Assembly (NCBI GenBank): GCA_000727475.1
Contig: KL647300.1
Span: forward strand, 1,172,833 to 1,236,832
Origin: Sarcocystis neurona
Lineage: Eukaryota; Apicomplexa; Conoidasida; Eucoccidiorida; Sarcocystidae
DNA: 64,000 bases
Reading direction: 5' to 3'
This document shows positions 12,601 through 23,479 of this stretch, piece after piece. Below the pieces are notes generated by a model. It was not told where the DNA came from. It saw nothing but the letters and a program-made list of their open reading frames with translations, and did not search any database. Both the position numbers and the translations under genes were made by a program. How positions within the stretch are numbered: position 1 is the first letter of the stretch; every line of letters starts with the position of its first letter.

Positions 12601-15600
12601 CGGCACTATTTGGTCGTCTCGACTTGAAGAGACGAGACCATCAATATGTCTTTCTGTACGTGTGCGCGATACGTGGCTACGGAGAATGCAGGAATGCCAC
12701 CTATAATGCTTGTATATTTTCGTTTGCGTTTTTCTCATTTACGGTGCCTTGCAGGATCGTACATCGGGACGGACTGGAGACGAAGAAGACGCATGGTTAA
12801 CACGGCCAGCACTCTTTGCGAAAGGCCGCGACTCGGTCGAAGATCACGCACTGCTCCTCTGTTCCCTGCTTCTCGGATTTTCTCTAGATGCTTGGGTAGC
12901 AATAGGTAACTGCGCAGAGCTAGTTCGTCCACCTACATACATCGATAGACATGTGCAGTATGATCTAGGCCTGCGCGCGCGACGCGCCCCGCTATACTTA
13001 CTCCATACTACTGTCTGAACTTTTATACTGAATGTCTGTTACATACGTAGTACTACACACAGTAACACGTATCTATCTCTGCACTGATATGGGCACGTGA
13101 CAATTTGGCTTTGGGTGCCTGCTTTACTTCCAGACAAGATTTGCATGTTCTGTACAAGCTCTTGTACTTCCACTGCTGCCGCTGGGGAGCGTTATTTCGG
13201 CACTACCATGGTTCTTTTCCTGTTGGATGCGGCGGCGCCGGTCTTTCCAACCGGTAGTATCATAAGCGAGGGTGTCGAAAGATTGGGGAGGCGCCTCTTT
13301 GACAAACAGGCGACACTTCTTTGCGGGTACTAACACTCATCCTGCTGTTTCTTACCAGGGTTTTTCTAAGACACGCTGCCGTATTGCTGGGTAATCGCTT
13401 GAGAGATTTCTGGAGGCTGAATACGTCGCGTGACTTTCTGGGATGCGTGCGCAGGCCAAAGGATCAGCAGCTGCGATAGCGCTTTGTCGCGACGTTTTGC
13501 AGCCGTACACTGTGTCTTCAATTCCGCTTCCTTCTACGCCTGCCGTGCTCCGATTGCTGCTGTGGCGAAACTCCACTACAACTTCGAGGACGACTGCACC
13601 ACCTGAAAGCCATACGGTCGGGTAAGATTGGTTAAGTTCCTCTGTCCTCGCCTTTCGAGGAGGCGAAGGCGACCGGAAGTATGCATGGACTTACAAATAC
13701 GAATGAACGTGAGCGATAGGTTTAAAGAACAATGCAGATAGCAAGCTACAAATCGTTGCTTGTACGTATACCTGTATACACAGGAAAATGTCAGTGTGCT
13801 GCTCGCCGCTAATACCTGTTCCATTTGCTCCAAAATGTGTCGTTTTTTTTTTCAGTGGAGTGAGCGGCTTCCTCGGCCGTATTGCATGTACCCGTCTAGA
13901 ACTCGTGTTGTGCGGGGGCAGATTTTACCTTGGCCCTCCCGTTAGGTGTTGCTTTGTCATGCGCCCTCGCCAGTCATGTTGACTCCACTGCGTCTCTCCC
14001 CTTCCGCTGTTAGCAGCCCCTAGTGAATCTTTCGTTCATTTTCCTCACGAGGCCGACTTTTCTAGGATTTGAGCAGCTCTTCTTAGTTCAGCTGTTACGA
14101 ACGTAAGCGTGCTTGTTAAAGACGACGCTCTATACACTGAGCTCCACACACACGTCCTACTACAGGTATACTAAAGAAATATTCGCGTATGTGTACACGT
14201 GGGCGATCGGAGCTTTGCTTGCGTGCAGTGTATGTGTCTAAATCCATGCTCTATACATCCAGCTCCGCATTGACGTCGTAGCACAGAAGTATCACGTCAA
14301 CATTCGCGTGTGTGCACATGTAGATAATTAAGCTATACTTGTAGGCGTGTGTGTGTATATGTTGGTGCGCTGCATTGTCCATTTTTTCCCTCTGTGCTGC
14401 TGTATTCCGAGACAACTGAGGCTCCGTATGGGCGCCGTGCACATGTTTAGTGAACTGTCGTTTCCTCTTCTTTGACGACGTGCCACTTCGAATTTTCTCC
14501 GTGTTTTGTAGTATTCTAAGCCTACACGGATGCTACCATGTTGTGGCCTTTTATTCGAACTTCTCCCCACTACCGCTGTCCGCTGAACGTGTACATCCCA
14601 GATAGTTTTACTTGTTCCTACATTTCTATGTTGCTTATTTCTTTCCCAAGGACGGCAGCATCAGTCCAGAGTTCGCTTCCCTAGGCCCCAACGTGTTTGA
14701 ATCACTTGGTGGAACGTTATTCTCCTATGTCAGGTTCTAATTTGATCTTGCAAGGTGCCTTTCTCATGTTGATCGATTGAGTGGACATTTCTGCCTCGTG
14801 CATGAAGATGCTACGCTTGTGCTTGGTTCTCCGTTACTCTCCCTCGAAACTCACTGATATGCGTTATTGGACGTACGTCACTAAGCAGTTTGTAGCCCGC
14901 TGATGCTATTCTGTCTTCCCGCCAGTGATCGCTTTGTCTCCCAATCCACTAGTTGAACTATCCGCTTTGCAGTGTCCCTTTGAGCGTCGCGTTGCTCTCC
15001 AGTAACCTGCAGAGTTTCAACTCCAAATCTCCGTATGTCTGGGCTGTGTATAGAAACACTCATGTCCACAAGTGTATAACAGGTCGCCCTAACGCGTCAC
15101 AACGTCCCTGAGACGGCTTTTCGTTCACACCGGCTACTACAGCCTTCCGCAGGATGGTACTTGCTTTTTTATGCCTTTGTTCAGTTCTACACGGCGCAAA
15201 CACTCACTCCTCATCACTCGCGGCCGGCAGTTCCGGAAGAACTTTTTCGGTTGGAAAGCTGGTGGGAAGAGTCGTCCTTTTCCGGCGCGTTCTGCCGCGT
15301 AAGAGTGGACCAAGATCAAGTGAGACGGACAGCCATATCTAGTGTGCAGCCATCCTCCCTTATGGTGTAGTCGTACCGAGATAGTTGTGGGTAAGTTGAT
15401 GTATTGATACACGCTTGTGTGGTGTAGGATTATTGTCAACGTACAGAAAAAATGGAGATGTGCCCGCCCTCTTGGCAGGTGGTGCAGTCACAACTGATTT
15501 TAAGTGCCCTTACAATGTCACTTACATATATGTATATCTTTATTTACTTGGGATTACACTCGCGGGTACCCCTGCTGCATGCATGGCAGGTCAGCTCTTT

Positions 15601-17214
15601 GCTTACACTTGCTTTCCTGCATGTGCTTGTGACTGCTTAACGCAGAACTCCTAAGGCAGCTACTGCCGAACACGAAATGCACCGAGACTCCCACTGTAAG
15701 AAACTAAGATAGCAAGCATGCAATCAGATGACCGTCGCTTTCGAAGTTCAGATTCAACGTACATGACCCATAATCCCAATGCTTGCACACGAGGATAGAT
15801 ATCTCCAAAGGAACAACACTCTACACATGCAGCCGACTCGTTCTCTGTGGTCTCTCCCCCGTTTGTATACTTCGACGTAGTTAAGAACACGTATTTGCGC
15901 CTAGCGGCACTGAAAGTTCAGAAAGCGCACCACAGCTAAGTGACACTGTAGAAGGTATGTCATAATGCTCTCGAAGCCGGACGCATCGGGTCAAACTGGC
16001 AGAAGCTACAATGTAACAAACGAGTTTTCAGCGACAACTGTTCCAACTGCCACATCGGGTCAAAATGATAGAAGCAGCAATGTAACAGACGATCCTTAGA
16101 CAACGACATACTCTCTGTACACCTAAGAAGAGAGCTCAAGTCACAGAAGCATTTCCAGTGAGAACTGTTCCAACTGTGACATCGAGTCTTTTATAGAAAT
16201 ACCTCTGTTGCCAGTTTATATTTGTGGCATATCTACGCGTCACGCAAACTTATATTATCTGTTCAGTAGACAAGTCCAGTTTGGTTGTCAACGAGTTACT
16301 TGTTTTGGAAACAGACAATAAGCGAGCCACCTTCGACTATGGATGCTCGATTTGTCTTTATTTCTAGGTGGAAAAATCACTTCGATATCTAGATGAAGAC
16401 TACACGAGATGTCAGTACGCTGTTTTTCCTGTGCGCTGGAATCCTACGTTAGAAAGCGTCCTCTTCATGGTAGTATCCACGTGCGACATGAGGCGCCTTC
16501 AGTACGAGTCTGCCGAACGCGACGACTGTTTCAAGGAAGCTCTCCAAAGAATTTGTCACGATTCCTACACTTTCGAGGTGAGCCGGTACAATTGTTTCCC
16601 GATACTAGATATATGTGTACATGATTATTCGGGAACTTGCTATACTTCGTAAGAGGACTGAAGTGATGCAATTTACCATTGCGCCCTGCATGCTCTGCGT
16701 ACGTGCACAATGGGACAGAAGCATCTCTTCAGTGACTAAAGTGTTTGCTTGCTTCGGATTACTGGCAACATCCTTTTGTTACCGCTGCTTAGCACTTTGT
16801 ACTCTAATTTACACACATATACATGGTAGTGCGCACTTCCGCAGACGACTACGTACAATCCGTGGCGGTGGGCACGTTCTGTTGTGCACGGCACAACAGA
16901 ACCATTAGCAAATAAACAATTTGCACATGGAACCGACCGCGCGTTTTACGCGCTCCTCATTATTCAGCTTCCTACTACTTCCGGTGGGTGTATTACTGCT
17001 CATGCAGGCGTGCCCTCTACATTTCACCCGACTAGATATCCCGGCCCGGTTTAACGCCCTCGTGAAGAATGAAAGTGTCAACAGCGTCCTCAGGATCTCT
17101 TCCGCCGCCGCTGACTGGCCTTCTTTTTATGCACTACGCTGCAAAATCGTGGAACTCCACGAAGATCAGCTTTCCGCGGGGGTCATTTTAGCCGCCCGCT
17201 ACGTCGCGAAATAA
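9637..17214 (+). CDS. CEP76: CEP76-like centriolar protein, multi-exon, 5' end unresolved
   Basis: CEP76 proteins carry a C2 domain followed by a transglutaminase-like domain and work at centrioles or basal bodies; in animals they restrain centriole reduplication. Exons read here are 9637-9701 (possible C2 piece), about 9988-10092 (LQEIHVATQLRAQ), 10546-10714 (GEEWRSEYR, then RLVKIFARDE), 11224-11332, 11383-11449 (FDCARFVAAIETKH), 12755-12905 (EDHALLLCSLLLGFSLDAWV), 13371-13616 or 13371-13621, 15153-15298, 16368-16577 (FKEALQRICHDSYTFE) and 17008-17214 (PLHFTRLDIPARFNALVKN, ending YVAK and TAA). Borders are GT..AG and phases fit from 10546 onward, using the weaker donor at 13616 (G|GTCGGG) to reach the phase-1 exon at 15153. 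The RLVKIFA-DE, EDHA-LLCSLLLG, FW and C-terminal blocks match animal CEP76 in order and spacing as I remember it. The exon at 11224-11332 is a cysteine-rich insert absent from animals. The region before EDHA has Ser where human CEP76 has Cys, so catalysis is not expected. First exons and the start codon were not found. Confidence 0.8.
11224..11332 (+). CDS. CEP76: Cysteine-rich insert exon of the CEP76-like gene
   Basis: This 109-base exon has a good acceptor (TTCTGCACAG|AA) and donor (AG|GTAACT). It enters in phase 1 and leaves in phase 2, exactly what the flanking exons 10546-10714 and 11383-11449 need. It encodes about 36 residues with five cysteines (around VRCGEQ, IACARAKCH, KCTTSGCG). 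In animal CEP76 the two flanking blocks are separated by only a few residues, so this is a lineage-specific insertion between the linker and the transglutaminase-like domain. The pattern resembles a small metal-binding loop, but spacing does not fit a named zinc finger. The frame is otherwise unremarkable, so the call rests mainly on phase and splice sites. Confidence 0.6.
11739..11787. repeat. TA-rich inverted repeat (cruciform-prone)
   Basis: TACGCA followed by a TA run, a central ACGT, a second TA run and TGCGTA gives an almost perfect self-complementary block of about 49 bases. It lies in the intron between CEP76-like exons ending 11449 and starting 12755. Similar pure TA runs are at about 10408-10426, 25848-25866, 26153-26170 and 30985-31010. 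Confidence 0.85.
13371..13621 (+). CDS. CEP76: CEP76-like central exon interrupted by three in-frame TGA codons
   Basis: Read in the phase required by the preceding exon (which ends 12905 in phase 1), this stretch gives YCWVIA, TFWDACAGQRI, AAVHCVFNSASFY and NFEDDCTT, then KPYG. These line up with the animal CEP76 series HAWVMT, ITFWESLTGHRY, TIGCVFNHQMF and DLNDESKWKPM. TGA codons occur at 13400, 13418 and 13604; the last stands where animals have the Trp of KWKP. No TAA or TAG interrupts the frame. TGG also encodes Trp in this exon (CWV, TFW). The acceptor is TTTTTCTAAG|AC and the donor lies at 13616 or 13621 (CGG|GTAAGA). Possible explanations are readthrough or recoding, a damaged gene, or unrecognised introns. 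Splicing 12905 directly to 13455 would keep phase but drop the conserved WV and FW blocks and still meet the third TGA. Confidence 0.55.
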
Positions 17215-19313
17215 AACAACGCACCCCCGGCAGTGAGTAAAAAGCTCAGGTGCCCTAACCTGCACTGAAATATATATTTCATGGGGGTGGCAGTGCAAAG
17301 ACGATACACGCCGCCGCCCGAAGCGTGTAAGTGTCTTTAGTACGTTTTACTCACTCCAGCCGCAAACACTGTCGAAGCTCGTTTTTCTCGGCCCTCACCG
17401 GGGGGAAGACAATTTCTGGTGTTTCACGCGCACTGTTGCACGCTTGACAATTTCCACGTCGAGTCCGACCCGTATGAGTGGGTGTTGCTTTTGTTCTCCT
17501 ATAGAAGTGAGAACGGGACTCGCGGCACCAGCACAGGTGTGTAATACCAGCACACGGACCAACATAGAGGTTGGGGGAAGTATGTCCCGTCTGTTCAGCT
17601 CATATCGGGGAGCGTCATATAATTTGATATGGAAATGCAGGGTAGCATGAACACACAATACTGAAAGTTGCACGCTGTATACAGTTCTTCGCCGGCACAT
17701 GCACATATACGCGTACAAAAGAATGCACTCCTGTACGAGTGCTGGATGCGGTTGGGCTGCATGGGCGTATCATTAAAGGGGACATACCGCCACCGTAGAG
17801 AACGTGGCGACGCAAAGGAAACTTTGCCTTTTGTATTCAGAGGTTTACATGACTAAAGAATCTTCGTGGTGTTTCACTACTGAGCACCAAGGGCAGTGCA
17901 TCACAACATATTGTCGTCCTTCATCGGTGCTCTTGGAATCACTTTACAGTATACGACGCTTTCGGCAACCGCTTCCCATTCAGTCAGGCCTTCAAGTCCG
18001 CAGCCACTAGATAGAAGCACACGAGTTGCACGGCTTTTTCACGGCAGAAGTCGCCGTGCAGATGCGGCCGGCATCTGGAAGCACTTGCAACGCTGAAGGC
18101 TTAAAGTTTGCGTGCTCCGCCTCCTTAGCGGCTCGCGCAAGCGTCCCAAATACGCCTTCACACTTGCACACACACAAATCCATACATGTATATATATATA
18201 GAGAGAGAGATACATAGGTTCACGTGCGTAGGCGCTATAACGCATGTGTCTTCTGAGGTATCCCAAAATGGGTTTCCAGACGCTGCTCATGGACCACGAC
18301 ATTTTACGTAAACCGCACAGTACTGCCATTCACGAAGATACACCACGATTGACGCTGCTCATGGACCAAGACATTTTATGGGAACCGGACAGTACTGCCA
18401 TTCACGAAGGTACATCACGATTGAGAAATCCTCTTCTCGTCTCCGTGTACCATTATCTGCTTCGGGCATTAAAGTTGTCCTCGTGACGTTTTACTGCTGA
18501 CGGCGACGCGCTAAGCGAATTCATCGCTTCGTACCTGAACGGAAAACGTATACTATTTACCGATCACTGGGTTAGGGGCCTTGAAACAACCCGCACAAAT
18601 ATTTACTGCCGTTGGGGTGCCGCCGTGTAACTCCGTTGCGACAAAGGCTTATCTTCCCTGCTGGTGCCGTTGATGCGGATGCTGCGCTACTTCCAGCGTT
18701 GATCGCAATTTTTTTGACTTCTAAAACATGACTGAAGTACCTCGCAGCAACTGCTGGCGAAGGTTGCATTCTTGCTCCGTGTAGATTGCCAACTTTTCAG
18801 GTGACTGTGCAGTTTTCTTTCACGGGTTGCTACATCCGTTACCTCACTTGGAAGTCTTAAGTCCTCTACTTACATGGTAGAAATTAGGTCCTCGTTGCAG
18901 CGAGCAACTACGGCACCAGCCCTTATTGCATCGCTGTTCTTACTCACACACCGCCGGCTTTATTCTGCTGTCAATTACGTACCGTCGGAAGTAAGGGACA
19001 AGGCGGGACTGCTGCTGCGCTTATCTTCATCGCTACGATCGAAGATAAGGTGACCACAACGCTAGCCATTCGCGTGCGGCAGCCGCAATTACCAGTACAG
19101 CAGTGGAACTCTGGAGAGGCGGAACGTGTGGAGAGGCCGGTAACTAGCAGCCGCACGATATATCCTGTTGGGGCAGCGACAGAGAGAGCCTCTCACACTT
19201 TCTCGGCACTTGACAGTGGAGTGCTTAAGCAAACTCAGGCCTCAGGCATACAGCGTCTGAGAATATATTCCTGTGCATTGGAGAACTGCACTGCAATCTG
19301 CTTTCATCGTGAC
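17215..19313. other. Spacer between the CEP76-like gene and a convergent minus-strand gene
   Basis: No exon could be supported here except a short plus-strand frame at 18244-18486 containing an in-frame duplication (listed separately). The CEP76-like gene ends at 17214 on the plus strand and the next gene ends at 19314 on the minus strand, so this is a tail-to-tail interval. Confidence 0.5.
18279..18422 (+). repeat. 72-bp tandem duplication, frame preserving
   Basis: Two adjacent 72-base copies (18279-18350 and 18351-18422) begin GACGCTGCTCATGGACCA and end CCACGATT or TCACGATT. In the plus frame at 18244-18486 they read as 24-residue repeats, LLMDHDIL..STAIHEDTPRL and LLMDQDIL..STAIHEGTSRL. 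Many differences change the residue while the frame stays open. The frame has an ATG (18268) but no clear splice context, so it could be a small exon or a chance open frame. Confidence 0.8.
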
Positions 19314-20820
19314 TTACTTCTTTGCTGGCTCAATCACTTTCGAGAAAAAGATACCCGGCGAAGGTTGCGTGGCAAGGTCAAGCGAGGGTGAACCGTCACG
19401 CGCGTCGTGCAAGCATCTTCGCGGAGTCAGAGAAGAGTTTTTTTCTTCCATTTCCTTCTGCATAGCTACATCACTCAGGGTCTGAACGGTTTTCGGACCC
19501 GACAGCGAACGGCTCGTGCGCGAGACACCAGTGATAGACAAACTTCTGCTTCTGTGATCACTCCCGTTGTCAATGCAGCCGTGCTGCCGAACTGCTGCAT
19601 GAGTTGGTTGTCTTGGAGGCACAGAACGCCGCATCTGCACATCCGAAACGTTGGTTGCAGAATAATAAACACAATCTTGCTGCTGCCGCTGTGACGGCGC
19701 GCGTTGTCCTGGCGACCGTCCTCTCTGCGGCATTGAGTCGGAAGAGGTCCACGCGCTGGTGAGCGTTCCTGGTTCTTGCTTACGCTCTGACAGCCTCAAG
19801 GATTCTCGACCTTGAGCAGCTGCGTCGCACAACGTGGAACTGTGGTGCGCTCTCTGCTCCGTGTTCACTTGTTCCGCAGCAGCAGATAACCTGGGCGCCG
19901 GATTCAGGTTTTGGCACGCGGCTGCCAGGCGGGGAGATCTCTCTCTGGACCCAGGGACACATGTAGTAGAGATTCCTGCTGCTGACTCACGGGAAAAAAC
20001 ACCAGCGTCTCCACACGTAAGCGGGTTCACTTCACGGAAGCAAGACTCTCTCGGCGGCAGACATTCGACAGTAGCAGAGCTTGGAGATACGGCGGTTGAT
20101 CGGAAAGCTGTACGGCCAAGCACCCAGTCCGCGTTTTGCTTCTTGACAGTCTTCATATCGGCAGCTAAAGAAAGCGCATCTCTAGCAGGAGAAGCGACCG
20201 CTGAGAAGCGAGGAGCCCTGGTAGGAGCGCACGCAACAGGAGCTGCCTGCTGCGGTGGCTTGCAGTCCGGTATTCCTCGGGGATTGCCACTGCTGGGCCG
20301 GAGCTGCCGCTGAGAAATCAGACGCCTAACGGGGGTTACGGAATCACTGGAGCTACTCTGTCGGGGGAACTGCTCTTCTAGGGACGGTGTTGCGCGTGAC
20401 GGAAGGAAGGGGCACAGAGAGGTTGCAGTTGCTGATGCGGTGACTTTTTTCGGATTCAACGTTGATGCCAGTGACCCTTCTGCCACCGTGGAGGGAATAG
20501 GTGCGGTTTCGACAACAGGAGCGGGAGGCTGTGAAGATTCAACACGAGAGGCTTGCTGTTGTGTAGATTTTCCCGGCGCAGCCATTGAGGAGTTTTCTAG
20601 CGGCATGACGAGCTCTCGCAAAGATGTTTCTTCTTTCGTTGATGCTGAGCTTGTGACTTGTGACGCTGTCTTTTTTCCCTCGAAGTATTGAAGGAGGCTT
20701 TCCTCTGATGTGGCGCTGCTGTCTTGGAAAGCGGAAGAGAGAAAACCAGCTGCTTGTGGTGCTTCTGCAGGAACGCGTGGCCCTTCACCAGCGCAACAAC
20801 CTGTCCCCTCGACTTCAAGA
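19314..20820 (-). CDS. Last exon of a Ser/Pro/Ala-rich protein
   Basis: A 1507-base open frame on the minus strand starts after a strong acceptor (TTCTCTGGTCCGCAG|T) in phase 2 and ends with TAA after KVIEPAKK. About 500 residues are coded, rich in Ser, Pro, Ala, Arg and Thr, with scattered RS and SP pairs and no membrane segment. Near the start is the less biased block EESLLQYFEGKK. The composition is that of a long disordered, probably phosphorylated, tail. I recognise no domain. Unlike the long frames right of 38 kb, it is not driven by CAG triplets, which makes chance less likely. Upstream exons should lie above 20850 on the minus strand. The leucine-rich frame at 21700-21995 is a possible one, but the join was not established. 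Confidence 0.6.
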
Positions 20821-21648
20821 CTGCGGACCAGAGAACCAAAGAGGTTGCATGCAATGTAGAAGCTTCACAGAGGGCAGAAGATTTCCGTGCGTACTTTTTT
20901 TAAGGTATAACCCATGAAGTTTCTAATGGGACCACAAAGCATTTTACATGGACTTGGGTAGTCTCGACCACTGTGGTGCTACATAAACAGATGAATGCCC
21001 GGCTGTGTTTGACCGGGAAGCTACGTGGAGCACTCTAATACACAGGATGTCGGCAGGCTTGCGCAGCACAATTCCCGTATGCTTTGTGTTGTACTGTTTG
21101 TACGTCTGCCCCCAAAGTAAGCATGTCAGTAGTCCGTCGGAGACATGTGCGTTTAGCAACACTCATATTAATGCAAGATTATTGCACCACGTAACTGACT
21201 AGTGATATTCACGAATACTTACATGCAGATAAAACAGTTCTATTTAGTACGTGGAACCCTACACGTAAAGTTATTAACTCAGCCCATTCAGGCGTCCCGC
21301 AGCAACAGACGAATATGTGAAACTCTGCCAACGCAAGAACATGCCGCGTCGCCCACACACCGTCATTAAACCGTGAGTCCCCTCTCTACAACGCACTTCA
21401 AGAGGTGATATACTTCGGCAACGGCTTCCAGCGAGCTAGTCACCCAGTTTTCTGCCACCGTCTTCCGTTCTGCAAGACAAATGTGAATGCTGCAATGCTA
21501 TCCTCTTTGCCTGACCTGTATTCTCCACAACACGGATCCTTGACGAGCACCACTAAATTCCCAGTTAGACGTGAATGCTCACAGGATGACTCCGACGCCG
21601 TACTACGTGAAGAAAGCAAGCGCAACAAGATTCTGCAGGGGCAGCAGG

Positions 21649-21693
21649 AGCAACAGCAGCACTAGCAACAGCAGCACTAGCAACAGCAGCACT
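21649..21693. repeat. 15-bp tandem repeat, three copies
   Basis: The unit AGCAACAGCAGCACT occurs three times in a row. It is CAG-related, one of the few triplet-like tracts left of 38 kb. On the minus strand it reads as a Leu/Val run, on the plus strand as SNSST units. Confidence 0.9.
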
Positions 21694-21699
21694 TGCACT

Positions 21700-21998
21700 G
21701 TAGGGCACACATGTCCCGTGAAGCACATGAATAACCTACTGAGAAAGCACTGTTCACCAGGCGGGTTCAGGCTCCTGGAAATTGGTTTCAAGTTAACGAA
21801 TCTGTTTATGGCAATGACGCAGCCAAACGTCGACTTGGCATTGTAATGCGTCCGTTCAACAGGCTGCCGCAGGGAGCTGGCCTCTCTGCACTTGTTAAGT
21901 TTCCTCAGATAGGAAACGGTGGACAACATGCTTCCGAGCAGAAGGAGCAGCAGCAGTAATGAGGCAAGTGCTTTTCCCTCGGCGACCAGCCGCACAAT
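21700..21998 (-). CDS. Possible exon with leucine-rich membrane segment
   Basis: The minus frame reads CIVRLVAEGKALAS, then a run of eight leucines and GSMLSTVSYLRKLNKC, and continues in a mixed sequence (FGCVIAINRFVNLKPISRSL) before entering the CTG-type repeat. The leucine run followed by Arg/Lys resembles a signal anchor or transmembrane helix. A weak donor (CTG|GTGAAC) lies near 21758. The start codon and neighbours are not clear. The leucine run could also be a product of CTG triplets. Confidence 0.25.
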
Positions 21999-23479
21999 GC
22001 ACGCAGTCCTAGTCTCGGCCGGTACTCAGACACGCATACTGCCAAGCTATACGTAGCTAGTGTGTCCTCATGGGTCATGGTCCAAATTGATGCATACATA
22101 TCTATTTACGTTCGTCAGTTTATATCGCCACTTTGGTCAGTTGTGCCCGACAGCTTATGCTTACACGCACGCAGCTGGACAGATTTCTACTGGTGACGGA
22201 ATTGTACAGTGCCACGAGCCACGCTCCCAGGGAAGAATAGAGAGAAGGCACCGAGCAGAACGGCAGAGCAAAGTCGTCAATCATAAAAACTGTAATCCAG
22301 GAGTGTAAATGTAGACCACGCCTTTATGCGTTTGTGTGTCGCCGAAGGTACCCGCAGATCTACTTTACACAATCACGAGTTGCCCTCCAGGGCTGACTGT
22401 GAACTGCGCTTTTGTTTAGTGACCCGTCGGACGTGTTCACTCCATCGCGTACGTTGGCAGAGAGGGGTGCGTGAGTACTGCTGCATACATGGTAAGAGTC
22501 AGGTTATACCCACACAGGCGCTTGAGGGAACACAAAGCTTAAGCATGCGTCCAGTTTTACCACACCTCATTACACTGCATATAGAGTAGACATACGGCAC
22601 GTTTTCGGCGTATTTCATATTACCGCACCACTGCGTTACGTCAGCCTTTACGCACATACCTTGGAACAAGTCTACGTAAACATGTATCTATATATACATC
22701 AGTAGATGTACAGTTCTGAGCGTAGGCCGTAGCGCCGCGCCACTCCTTTTCGCGTATCTGTGTGCACGCACGTCGCAAGTATACGAATACCTATATATAC
22801 CTACATATATATTTACATATATATGTATATCAGTATTTGCACATATGTATCTATGCTTTTTTCCTGCGTGTGACTATCCATGAGGTCACTGCAGTTCTTG
22901 TTGAAAACTGTCGATCTAGAGGCGTTCGAGTATCTAAGTCTCTGGCTTCGGTCTGTGGAGCTAAGGTAATTGGTGGATAAGCCTGATAAACCACCCGGTT
23001 TTCTAGGTACTTTTTGTGTGGTGTAATATGCTCACATATACCACTCAGGTAATATAAGTGACTAAAAGATTAGCAGGTGTCGAGTTTTCTAGATGGGACA
23101 ATTCTGTCCATGCAAAGTATACGTGAAAAAACAACTAATATCAAATAGCTTAATCCTGCCACTAATATAAGCACAAGGTGCTAAAAAGGTACTTTCGGAG
23201 AAGTACCTAAGCCTACGGGGTTACTAGAAGCATTTGGGTCTAGACGAGAAAAGAGTAATAGTATCCTGTACATTCAACGAATGGGAACACAAAGTGCGGT
23301 ACGGAGAAAAAAATGTGGAATGATGTCAAATACGTAGTATCCTCTAAGTACCCAAGGTCCTCCCTACAGTTTTGGAGATGGTAGATTTGCACCTCAGAAA
23401 CTCGACGATTCCCGCGCTAATGCGTATCCGAGGAAAACGGTAACATTGTCACTATGTATAATACGAGTTCAGATAACTA

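Noticed and set aside
12587..12650. Possible extra plus-strand exon (AVESDGTIWSSRLEE) between CEP76 exons
   Set aside because: Joining 11449 directly to 12755 keeps phase and gives the expected spacing to the EDHA block; including this exon would lengthen a region of conserved length.
12905..13456. Direct splice 12905 to 13455, avoiding two of the TGA codons
   Set aside because: In phase, but it deletes the conserved WV and TFWDACAG blocks that read in the same frame just upstream, and the third TGA remains.
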